Positions 17,589 to 25,172 of a DNA stretch of 47,500 nucleotides are shown here, one piece after another. The stretch spans positions 1 to 47,500 of the forward strand of contig JAHDKO010000069.1 of assembly GCA_018436855.1 (NCBI GenBank). Direction: 5' to 3'. Below the pieces are notes generated by a model, which worked only from the letters and a program-made list of their open reading frames with translations, did not search any database and was not told the origin of the DNA. This DNA comes from Deltaproteobacteria bacterium (lineage in GTDB: Bacteria; Desulfobacterota; Desulfomonilia; UBA1062). The position numbers and the translations under genes are program-made. Within the stretch, counting starts at the first letter, position 1. The number at the start of each line of letters is the position of its first letter.

Positions 17589-17671
17589 GGGTGTTTTACC
17601 TAGCCCAGTTAGGGAAATCTCCCGATTCAATGATGTTATTTCCTAAGAATATGAGGTTTTGGCTCTATGGA
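17589..17671 (+). promoter_or_regulatory. array of 13-bp dyads before alanine dehydrogenase
   Basis: GGGTGTTTTACCT at 17589-17601 and AGGGAAATCTCCC at 17611-17623 begin 22 bp apart; a weak third copy, GATGTTATTTCCT, is at 17632-17644. CTCTATGGA occurs at 17663-17671, 31 bp after the start of the third site, the same distance as in the porin promoter. TATGGA (17666-17671) may be a weak -10. The shared layout suggests one activator for both genes. Confidence 0.6.
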
Positions 17672-17728
17672 CCTTTTCAGACCAAAAGTGGATAAACACC
17701 GTAGAATAAATTCTCCAGGAGGAACAAG

Positions 17729-18838
17729 ATGGTCATTGGAGTTCCAAAGGAAATCAAGGATAAGGAATTCAGAGTTTCAGCAACCCCGGTGCAGGCATAC
17801 GGGTTTGTTGCTGCGGGGCATAAGGTTCTTGTAGAGAAGAATGCCGGCACCGGCGCAGGTTTTCCTGACAGCGAGTATGCTGCTGCGGGCGCAGAGGTCG
17901 TCGACAGCGCCGATATGGTATGGGCCAAGGCGGATATGATCTACAAGGTCAAGGAGCCGCTCGAGGCCGAGTATCCGAGGATGAGAGAAGGCCAGGTGGT
18001 CTTCACCTACTTCCATCTCGCCCCGGCACCGGAGCTCACCCAGGCCTGTCTGAAGAGTAAGGCCACCTGTATTGCGTTCGAGACCATTGAAAAGGGCAGA
18101 ACGCTTCCCCTGCTCGCACCCATGAGCGAGATCGCAGGCCGCATGTCCATTATCTGCGGCGCATACTTCTCCCAGATTCATGCAGGCGGCACGGGCACAC
18201 TGCCCGGCGGTGTTCCCGGCGTTGCTCCCGGCAACGTGCTGATCGTGGGCGGCGGTATCGTGGGAACGAACGCTGCAAAGATGGCGGTCGGCCTCCGTGC
18301 CAATGTCGTGATCACCGACATCGACCTCGACAGGCTTCGCTACCTGGACGACATCTTCGGCGGCACGGTGAAAACCATTGCCTCTTCACCGGCAGCGATC
18401 GCCGATTATGCCGCTCAGGCAGATATCCTCGTGGGCAGCGTGCTGATCAAGGGCGCCAAGGCACCCCAGCTCGTGACCGAAGATATCGTCAAGACCATGA
18501 AGAAGGGCGCCGTAATCGTGGACGTGGCCATAGACCAGGGTGGGGCTGTCGAGACATCCCATGTCACCTATCACACGGACCCGGTCTTCATGAAGCACGG
18601 TGTGTGCCATTATTGCGTGGGGAATATGCCCGGTGCCTATGCGAGAACCTCTTCGCAGGCCCTTGCGAATGCGACGTTCCCCTATGCGATGAAACTGGTG
18701 AACATGGGCTGGAAAAAGGCCCTGGCAAGCGATCCGGGATTCCTGATGGGGCTGAACACCCACGACGGCAAACTCACCTGCGTACCGGTGGGTAAGGATC
18801 AGAATATCCCCTGCGTGGCTCCCGAGTCCGTTCTCTAG
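17729..18838 (+). CDS. ald: alanine dehydrogenase
   Basis: A 369-residue enzyme that interconverts L-alanine and pyruvate plus ammonia with NAD(H). Active-site residues fall at the known positions: Arg15 (EFRVSATP), Lys75 (YKVKEP) and His96 (YFHLAP). The nucleotide-binding loop is VGGGIVGTNAAK, and the length is normal for the family. AGGAGG lies 7 bases before ATG 17729. The gene stands behind the dyad array at 17589 and 114 bp ahead of a class III aminotransferase. With pyruvate as amino acceptor of that aminotransferase, this enzyme would recycle alanine to pyruvate and supply NADH (inference from neighbours). Confidence 0.96.
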   Translation: MVIGVPKEIKDKEFRVSATPVQAYGFVAAGHKVLVEKNAGTGAGFPDSEYAAAGAEVVDSADMVWAKADMIYKVKEPLEAEYPRMREGQVVFTYFHLAPAPELTQACLKSKATCIAFETIEKGRTLPLLAPMSEIAGRMSIICGAYFSQIHAGGTGTLPGGVPGVAPGNVLIVGGGIVGTNAAKMAVGLRANVVITDIDLDRLRYLDDIFGGTVKTIASSPAAIADYAAQADILVGSVLIKGAKAPQLVTEDIVKTMKKGAVIVDVAIDQGGAVETSHVTYHTDPVFMKHGVCHYCVGNMPGAYARTSSQALANATFPYAMKLVNMGWKKALASDPGFLMGLNTHDGKLTCVPVGKDQNIPCVAPESVL

Positions 18839-18952
18839 CGTCAGCAGCAGACACATGGCATCGGCACGAGGCACGACTACAGGGTTTCTCACGAGGAAAG
18901 AGTCAGGGTGTATCGGCCGGTGTCATTACTGACAAACAACTAGGAGGATGAA

Positions 18953-20365
18953 ATGACCAAAGAACAAAGAGAAGCAAAGATTGCGGAACTCAATTGGCCT
19001 GAAGCCCCGAAGCTCGTCACGAGCCTTCCCGGCCCCAAGGGTCTTGAGATGTTCCAGGAGGCGATGCAGTGGGAGACCGTTCAGAGGCCAGCCGGCTCGG
19101 TGTTCCCCATTGCCTCGGCAGAGTCCTTCGGCGCATGCTTCAAGGATGTTGACGGGAACGTTCTCATCGACCTCGCGGGCGGCGTGGGTGTAAAATCCAC
19201 CGGCAGCTGCCACCCCAAGGTGGTGGAGGCCATCAGGAAGCAGGCCGGCATCCAGGGCCACGCTGTGGACTTCGCCACTCCGGTCAAGCACGAGCTCGTC
19301 AAGATCATGCGCAAGACCGCTCCGAACGGACTGAAGGACAACTGCTTCCTGGCATTCTGCCAGAGCGGAACCGCAGCCGGCGAAACCGCCATAAAGCAGG
19401 CGAAGATGATCACCGGCAGAAATCAGATCGTGGTATTCGAGGGTGCATATCACGGCGTGTACGGACACACCAACGCCATGACCACCGGCGAGGGTTACCG
19501 CCACGGTTACGGCCAGCTCATGCCCGGCATCGTGCATCTGCCCTATCCGTACTGCTATCGCTGCCCCTTCGGGATGGAGTATCCCAAGTGCGACATGCAG
19601 TGTGCTAAGTATGTCGAGTGGAAGATCAACACCCCCTACACCGGAGTGGACGACGTCGCGGCCATCGTGTGCGAAGGTCTGCAGGGTGAGGGCGGATACC
19701 TGGTCGCTCCCAAGGAGTGGTGGCCGATGCTCAAAAAGACAGCCGAGAAGGCGGGCGCACTGTGCATCTGTGACGAGGTGCAGTCCGGATTCGGCCGCAG
19801 CGGCAAGCTCTGGGCAGCCGAGTACTATGACTTCGACCCGGATATCGAGATCTTCGGTAAGGGCGTGGGCAATGACATGCCGGTTACCGGTGTCATGACC
19901 GACAGCAAGTACTGGGATAAGCTGGTCGGGCAGTCCCAGCCGAACACCTTTGCCGGCAACGGTATCACCATGGCGGCGGCAAAGGCCAATTTCGATGTCA
20001 TGCTCGATCCCGAGATGAATCTCATGGCCCGCGCCAATGAGCTCGGTGCACATTTTGAAGCAAGGATGAAGGAAGCCCAGAAGACCATCGAGCAGATCGG
20101 CGACATCAGAGGCGTAGGTCTCTTCCGGTCCATCGAGCTGGTCAAAGATCCGGCGACCAAGGAACCGACCGCTCCGGATCTCTTTAACGAGCTTCTTCCC
20201 GCGATCTACTCCAAGGGTGTTCTGAGCATTCCGTGTGGCAAGTTTGCGAACGTCATGCGGTTCATGCCCGCTCTGACGATCACCCAGGAGCATTTCGACA
20301 AGGCGCTCGACATCGTCATCGAAACCCTCGGCGAGTTCAAGGACAAGATGGCAGGCAAGAAATAG
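18953..20365 (+). CDS. class III PLP aminotransferase
   Basis: A 470-residue omega-aminotransferase. Seen: phosphate-binding SGTAAGETAIKQAK, FEGAYHGVYGHT, the PLP aspartate in ICDEVQSGFGRSG, and the catalytic lysine in EIFGKGVGNDMP. A cysteine-bearing insertion, CYRCPFGMEYPKCDMQCAKY, lies near residue 200; related insertions occur in 4-aminobutyrate-type aminotransferases. AGGAGG precedes ATG 18953. It is flanked by alanine dehydrogenase and an aldehyde ferredoxin oxidoreductase, which suggests an amine:pyruvate transamination giving an aldehyde. The substrate (an omega-amino acid, a diamine or a taurine-like compound) cannot be read from the sequence; no sulfoacetaldehyde acetyltransferase gene is in the window. 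Confidence 0.9.
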   Translation: MTKEQREAKIAELNWPEAPKLVTSLPGPKGLEMFQEAMQWETVQRPAGSVFPIASAESFGACFKDVDGNVLIDLAGGVGVKSTGSCHPKVVEAIRKQAGIQGHAVDFATPVKHELVKIMRKTAPNGLKDNCFLAFCQSGTAAGETAIKQAKMITGRNQIVVFEGAYHGVYGHTNAMTTGEGYRHGYGQLMPGIVHLPYPYCYRCPFGMEYPKCDMQCAKYVEWKINTPYTGVDDVAAIVCEGLQGEGGYLVAPKEWWPMLKKTAEKAGALCICDEVQSGFGRSGKLWAAEYYDFDPDIEIFGKGVGNDMPVTGVMTDSKYWDKLVGQSQPNTFAGNGITMAAAKANFDVMLDPEMNLMARANELGAHFEARMKEAQKTIEQIGDIRGVGLFRSIELVKDPATKEPTAPDLFNELLPAIYSKGVLSIPCGKFANVMRFMPALTITQEHFDKALDIVIETLGEFKDKMAGKK

Positions 20366-20388
20366 TACGAACGTACCCCGTGAACGAC

Positions 20389-20422
20389 ATCCTGGTCCCG
20401 GCTTTCAAGCCGGGGCCAGGAT
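20389..20422. repeat. hairpin after the aminotransferase gene
   Basis: Arms ATCCTGGTCCCGGCTT (20389-20404) and AAGCCGGGGCCAGGAT (20407-20422) pair over 16 bases with one G-U-type mismatch and a 2-base gap. It is 24 bp past the stop. There is no T-run, so it may protect or process the transcript rather than end it. Confidence 0.7.
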
Positions 20423-20589
20423 CATCCATACATAAGGATGACGAATACCAAAACAGTACCCATGTCCAAACGTGAAGAGAACATGCAGCAAACAGTTTTA
20501 AGGATACACATGCCCAGAGATGTTCACGAGTCGCTGATCTCCAGCCAGCTCTTCCCGTGAACGTTTAAGAACCTGAATCATCGAGGGGG

Positions 20590-20615
20590 GATTACAGGCC
20601 GTCTTGCCTGTAATC
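20590..20615. promoter_or_regulatory. hairpin in the leader of the AOR gene
   Basis: GATTACAGGC (20590-20599) and GCCTGTAATC (20606-20615) form a perfect 10-bp stem with a 6-base loop, 40 bases before the ATG at 20655. Position suggests an effect on mRNA stability or leader folding; no T-run follows. Confidence 0.5.
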
Positions 20616-20654
20616 TCATGAAAACAGAGCAAGAGAGAAAATGGGGGAAACTCA

Positions 20655-22361
20655 ATGAGAAGGTTATTACGAGTCAATCTGAAAAAGAAGACGTATGCCT
20701 GGGAGGAGTTGAATTCCACGTATAAGAAATACGCCGGACACGGACTCATCACCAGCATCCTGTTCAACGAGATGGACCCGAAAGCAGATGCGCTCGGCCC
20801 GGATAACAAGCTCATCATCGCTCCGGGTCTTTTGTCGGGTACACCCTTTCCCAATGCGAACCGAGTCAGCATAGGTGCCAAGAGCCCGCTGACCGGCGGC
20901 ATCAAGGAGGCGAACTCCGGCGGTTCCGCAGCAAAGGTTCTGGCCCAGATGGGGATCGCAGCAGTCGTTTTCGAGGATGTGGCCGATGAATGGACATCCG
21001 TCAAGGTTACCATAGACAGCGCAATCTTTGAGGACGCATCTGCTTTGGTGGGTAAGGGTAACTATGACATCCTGAATACGTACAATAATGATTATGCGTC
21101 GGTTATCTCCATCGGACAGGCGGGCGAGAAGCTTGCGAAGGGCTCATCGATTTCGGTGGGCACATCCGATGGTCACCCGCGCATGGCTGCACGTGGAGGC
21201 ATCGGGGCCGTTATGGGCTCGAAAAAGCTCAAGCTCGTACTCCTCGATGATACCGGTGCCGGCAAGGTAGAGATCCCGGCCGACAAGAAAGATGTTTTCA
21301 GGGAAAACACACGGGCCATGAGCAAGGCCATCATGGATTTCCCCATGACGGGCGGTCTGAAGGCTCTGGGAACGGCCGTGCTGGTGAACCTGGTGGATCA
21401 GATGGGCTGCGCGCCGACCAAGAATTTCCGTTACGGGCGTTGCGAAGGCCACGAGAAGCTCTCGGGCGAATACATGATGGAGCTCTCACAGAAAAGGCCG
21501 AACTTCGTCATGACCCATAAGTGCAGCGACGGCTGTCTCGTAAGCTGCTCCAACATTCTCACCGACGAGAAAGGTAACCTGCTCTGCGCGAGCGTCGAGT
21601 ACGAGACTCTGGCCCTGGTGGGCACCAATTGCTGCATCACCGATCTCGATGCCGTGGCCAGGATCAACTATATCTGCAACGATGTCGGGGTGGACACCAT
21701 GGAAATCGGCTGCGCCCTGGCTATCTGCATGGATGCCGGGCTTCTCGCATGGGGCGACGGGGATGCCGCGGTCAAGCTTACCGCCGAGATGAGGGCAGGA
21801 ACCGAGAGAGGCTCTATGCTCATCGACGGCGCCCAGGCAACCGGTGAAAAACTCGGGGTCACCCGGATTCCCACCGTGAAGCGCCAGGCCCTCGCAGGCT
21901 ATGATCCTCGCTTCCTGAAGGGAACAGGCGTCACTTACGCTACATCGCCCATGGGTGCAGACCACACTTCCGGTAATATCATCCCGACCCCGGACGGTGA
22001 CTATAATCCCATTGCACAGACCGGCCAGGGCCCCGTGTCCACATTCGTTCAGAGGCACAACACTGCGGTTGACTGCATGGGGTTCTGCCTCTTCCCCTAT
22101 CTCGTCTGCTGCGCGGTACCCGCGCTCTATCAGCATATCAACGCGTGCGCAGGGATCATGCTGGGCGAGGATGTCTCGGAGAATTATTTCATCGAGCTCG
22201 GGGCGGACGTCATCAACATGGAGCTCAAGTTCAATGAAACCGCCGGCATCACCAAGGCGGACGACAAGCTGCCCGACTTCTTCTACACCGAGAAGCTCGA
22301 TACCTGTGATCAGGTATTCGATGTCGACCCCAAGGAGATCGAGGCGGTTCACGATCGTTAA
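20655..22361 (+). CDS. aldehyde:ferredoxin oxidoreductase family protein
   Basis: A 568-residue tungsten-type oxidoreductase that would oxidise an aldehyde to the acid and reduce ferredoxin. Seen: the N-terminal domain (LLRVNLKKKTYAWEEL, then YAGHGLITSILFNEMDP), the SPLTGG and GSAAKVLAQMG segments around the pterin, [4Fe-4S] ligands CSDGCLVSC near residue 290, and the fourth ligand in DCMGFCLFPY near 475. GGGGG precedes ATG 20655. The neighbours make an amine-derived aldehyde the likely substrate, and the MoaD-like and ThiF-like genes downstream may serve its cofactor. Reduced ferredoxin could feed Rnf and Nfn encoded at 31996-39332. A different substrate class, as in some AOR-family proteins, is not excluded. 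Confidence 0.9.
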   Translation: MRRLLRVNLKKKTYAWEELNSTYKKYAGHGLITSILFNEMDPKADALGPDNKLIIAPGLLSGTPFPNANRVSIGAKSPLTGGIKEANSGGSAAKVLAQMGIAAVVFEDVADEWTSVKVTIDSAIFEDASALVGKGNYDILNTYNNDYASVISIGQAGEKLAKGSSISVGTSDGHPRMAARGGIGAVMGSKKLKLVLLDDTGAGKVEIPADKKDVFRENTRAMSKAIMDFPMTGGLKALGTAVLVNLVDQMGCAPTKNFRYGRCEGHEKLSGEYMMELSQKRPNFVMTHKCSDGCLVSCSNILTDEKGNLLCASVEYETLALVGTNCCITDLDAVARINYICNDVGVDTMEIGCALAICMDAGLLAWGDGDAAVKLTAEMRAGTERGSMLIDGAQATGEKLGVTRIPTVKRQALAGYDPRFLKGTGVTYATSPMGADHTSGNIIPTPDGDYNPIAQTGQGPVSTFVQRHNTAVDCMGFCLFPYLVCCAVPALYQHINACAGIMLGEDVSENYFIELGADVINMELKFNETAGITKADDKLPDFFYTEKLDTCDQVFDVDPKEIEAVHDR

Positions 22362-23112
22362 TCATCAAAGAATAAGGTTGTCAGCACCAATTGTTGCAGG
22401 GCGTATGGGTCTGGTTGAGATGATCTCTACTGCATCTGAGACGGAAGCAGGAAAAGCGACTGGGAAGGTTGATGCGAAACTCATGATTCATAATCAGCTC
22501 AGAAACCCTGCAACAGTTCCACAGGTTGGCCCGAGGGACTCCATCCGAAGAAAGACCGTTTCAAGCACGAATCTTCGGGCCACAACCGAGAGCATGCATC
22601 CTCTATCGGACGTCCAAGTACATCCGGATCATGAACCAGATCGATGTCCGAACCTGAAAAATCCCACGATATTTTTATATGATGAACACGGGATGTTCCT
22701 CTCATGCCTGGGCCGAGGACACGTACGATCAGCTTTCGGAACGACTCCCCAGGGAAACACCCGGACGGAAAGAGGGCATGAATATTTCGCGTCCTCGCGT
22801 TCGCTCGGATTTCATCATGCCTCAGGGCTGGTGAATAATCATACCGGCACGAGAAAAAGCCCGAAATCGGGATACCCGATTGCGGGCTCTCGATCGAGCA
22901 GCTCCGCAGGACACAGGCTTTCCACAACGGGTACATTACTCTGCGACTGCTCCGGGAAACTCACACTTTTTCAGAACGGGAACGAGCATTGTGCGGATGA
23001 AGACCTTTGGTCGCGTGCCGGAGTCTTCGACTGTGCACGAGCGTTCTCCAGTCATGGAACCGTGAGAAGAGCGGGGCTTGATATATAAAAAACGGAAAAC
23101 TGGGAGGGTTTT
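22362..23112. other. 750-bp intergenic region, no supported gene
   Basis: A frame runs open from inside the oxidoreductase gene to 23088 but its translation is rich in Ser, Arg and Thr and is not protein-like. At 22858-22888 two 14-base arms (AGCCCGAAATCGGG and CCCGATTGCGGGCT, one mismatch, 3-base loop) form a hairpin without a T-run. The last 20 bases hold GGGAGGG for the MFS gene. I cannot identify the promoter. Confidence 0.45.
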
Positions 23113-24435
23113 ATGGAAAATCCAACACAAGAAATGAATAACAGCAATAATGCCGAAGCAGCAGTAGTTTTCCCCCCGTATCGCTGGTTTGTTTTATTCG
23201 TCGCTTGTTTCGCGGTAGGGACCATGTACATTCACATGACCTCTATTGCCCCGATACTGGGTACCATTGCAGAGCAGATGAATCTCACCATGGGCCAGGC
23301 CACACAGCTCTTCACGGCAAGAATGCTGGGTGAGGCGGTCTGGATGGTTTTTGTCGGCTGGTACGTTGATAAGCACGGTATCTCCAAGGCGATCATCGTA
23401 GGCCTGTTTGTCGGTCTGTTGTCAGTACTGAGCACACCGTTCATATCCGGCAGCTATGCAGGATTCCTGGTTGCGCGTTTCCTGCAGGCCATAGCCATCG
23501 GGACCATCTTCCCGGTCGTAGGCTACGTGGCTGCGCACTGGTTCCCTGAAAGGGAGCACGGTCTGGCCAACGGTCTGTTCTTCGGATCGGTCTGTGTAGG
23601 CGCAGCGGTTGGTGCGCTCCTGTCTCCCTTCATCATGTCAGCTACCGGCAGTTGGGAATGGACCATAGCGATACTCGGTATCTTCAATATCATCGGCATC
23701 GTGTTCGCTTACATGGTGGCAGGCAAGAAGGGCCCCATGCAGGAGATGGCCGATCAGGGTCAGACAGTGGCCGTCGAGAATCCTATGACCTATGCAGACA
23801 CCCTCAAGTTCCCCATCACCTGGATCGGCATGCTTATTGTCTTTGCAAATGCCTGGATATTCTTCGGCCTCACGAATTTCATCCCGGCATTCCTGGCAGA
23901 GCCCCAGCCGATGGGTGCAGGTCTCGGTGCCGAGACCGCCGGCGTGCTCAATCTCGCACTGACCCTTATCGGAATCTTGGCCGTGCTTCTGGGCGGCTGG
24001 TTCTTCGATACGGTCATGAAGGGCAAGGCCAAGATCCCTGTAGCACTCGGTTTTGTATCGACCATGGTGGCATTCCTGCTCATTTATCAGGGCGTACAGG
24101 CCAGCATGTTCCTGATCGTTGTCATTCTCATGCTCGGCGGCTTCGGGATTCCGTTCCAGAACCCGGCTCTGAGCGCATACGTGGTCAAGGTCTATCCGCC
24201 CGAGGTTGCTGGTTCCATGATCGGTTTCTGGTTCGGCGGCGGGACCTTCGGCGCGGCTGTGGGTCTGTTCCTCGGATCCATAACCATCGAGAAGACCGGC
24301 AGCTTCAACACCGCCCTGGTCATGATCTCGATCGCCGCCGTGGTGGGTTTCATCCTGACCATGCTCTATCTCAAGCACAATCTCATCATGGATCATCCCA
24401 GGTCTCGGGAAATCGCGAAGGAATGGACACGATAG
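23113..24435 (+). CDS. major facilitator superfamily transporter
   Basis: A 440-residue inner-membrane carrier with about twelve membrane segments from residue 22 on. The loop between segments 2 and 3 carries the MFS signature as GWYVDKHGISKA, and its counterpart in the second half is GGWFFDTVMKGKAK. A cytoplasmic loop (about 198-222) separates the two halves. GGGAGGG sits 7 bases before the ATG. Placement between the aldehyde oxidoreductase and a sodium:solute symporter suggests uptake of the amine or release of the acid product. The substrate cannot be read from the sequence; the N-terminal half is of the general anion/metabolite type. Confidence 0.9.
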   Translation: MENPTQEMNNSNNAEAAVVFPPYRWFVLFVACFAVGTMYIHMTSIAPILGTIAEQMNLTMGQATQLFTARMLGEAVWMVFVGWYVDKHGISKAIIVGLFVGLLSVLSTPFISGSYAGFLVARFLQAIAIGTIFPVVGYVAAHWFPEREHGLANGLFFGSVCVGAAVGALLSPFIMSATGSWEWTIAILGIFNIIGIVFAYMVAGKKGPMQEMADQGQTVAVENPMTYADTLKFPITWIGMLIVFANAWIFFGLTNFIPAFLAEPQPMGAGLGAETAGVLNLALTLIGILAVLLGGWFFDTVMKGKAKIPVALGFVSTMVAFLLIYQGVQASMFLIVVILMLGGFGIPFQNPALSAYVVKVYPPEVAGSMIGFWFGGGTFGAAVGLFLGSITIEKTGSFNTALVMISIAAVVGFILTMLYLKHNLIMDHPRSREIAKEWTR

Positions 24436-24493
24436 AGAACAGGGAAAAGCAGGTAATAGGTATGTCTTAAATAGAAAAACAAGGCGCAAGAAA

Positions 24494-24523
24494 GTGGGAA
24501 CCCCTTGATCAAGGGGTTCCCAC
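24494..24523. repeat. perfect 30-bp palindrome after the MFS gene
   Basis: GTGGGAACCCCTTGA (24494-24508) is followed at once by its exact reverse complement (24509-24523). Fifty-eight bases after the MFS stop. There is no T-run; it may be a transcript-end or stability hairpin, or a protein-binding site. Confidence 0.8.
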
Positions 24524-24705
24524 CAAGCCTTCCAGTTGACTGTCATGCTACGGATTGCGAGCAGTCGGCAGTGTGTCGGGTTTCTGAGAGAAGGCATTTC
24601 ATATTCAGATCTTACTTGAAGGGGTGTGCCGGATGCGCAGGGTGTATTGATCGGCTGGTGCTTTTACCTGGCCCTCTATCCGGAACGAAAGTAAAGGGAA
24701 CCATC

Positions 24706-24819
24706 ATGAATCATATTCTGAATGCTACTATAAAAAGAAATATTGCCAGAATGAGAGAAAAGACCGTCGGCTTCAAATGCCGGTGCGGCTTTTTCTGCAT
24801 GCAGGAGTTTATCAGCTAA
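24706..24819 (+). CDS. possible 37-residue cysteine-containing peptide
   Basis: ATG 24706 is preceded by AAAGGGAACCATC, a fair ribosome-binding site and spacing. The frame gives MNHILNATIKRNIARMREK, then a segment with FKCRCGFFCMQEF and a TAA stop. Basic N-terminal half and three closely spaced cysteines are the only visible features. The coding region overlaps a stem-like sequence followed by CTTTTTC (24764-24796), so the stretch might instead be a terminator. It lies 180 bp ahead of the 42-residue membrane peptide. I do not recognise it. Confidence 0.3.
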   Translation: MNHILNATIKRNIARMREKTVGFKCRCGFFCMQEFIS

Positions 24820-24998
24820 CAACCGGATATCCGGATGAAGATGCAGCCTCGGAGCCCTAAGATGGGTACGGCATCACATATGAAATCTGCGAGTAAGAAA
24901 AGTGCCCGCAGACCAACCCATCCTCAGACGCTGCATCGTCGATAACGTCACTTCTTTTAGGCAAAAAAACCAACGAAGAGAAACAAAGGAGGCGTCGT

Positions 24999-25127
24999 AT
25001 GATTATGGGAATGGGTTGGGGAAATTTTCTGGCTTATATCATCGGGGCGGTAACCATTGTCCTCGCTGTCGTCTACCCGTTCATGGCCAGCGAAGGCGAA
25101 TGGGTAGAGAAGATAAACCAAGAATAA
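24999..25127 (+). CDS. 42-residue single-pass membrane peptide, symporter accessory type
   Basis: The frame gives MIMGMGWGNFLAYIIGAVTI, then VLAVVYPFMASEGEWVEKIN and QE before the stop. One membrane helix (about residues 9-28) is followed by a short charged tail. AAAGGAGG lies 8 bases before the ATG, one of the best ribosome-binding sites in the window, and the sodium:solute symporter gene starts 45 bp downstream. Short single-helix peptides encoded just before SSS-family symporters are known as small accessory proteins; this fits that pattern in size and place. The exact family match should be confirmed. Confidence 0.8.
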   Translation: MIMGMGWGNFLAYIIGAVTIVLAVVYPFMASEGEWVEKINQE

Positions 25128-25172
25128 GACCATACTCATAGACACGGCAAGAAAGATCATCAGGAGCTGTTT

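Noticed and set aside
18882-18918. Further copies of the 13-bp dyad before the aminotransferase (GGGTTTCTC, GGGTGTATC)
   Set aside because: The right halves do not match and the spacing is 24 bp; no CTCTATGGA block follows.
18926-20293. 455-codon open frame opposite the aminotransferase
   Set aside because: Antisense to a clear PLP enzyme; the translation is not family-like.
18953-22361. Taurine dissimilation by the classical Tpa/Xsc route
   Set aside because: Alanine dehydrogenase and an aminotransferase fit, but there is no sulfoacetaldehyde acetyltransferase, phosphotransacetylase or sulfite-handling gene in the window, so the substrate is left open.
21955-23088. 377-codon frame running from inside the AOR gene into the gap
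   Set aside because: The first third lies in a different frame of the oxidoreductase gene and the rest is Ser/Arg/Thr-rich with no domain or ribosome-binding site.
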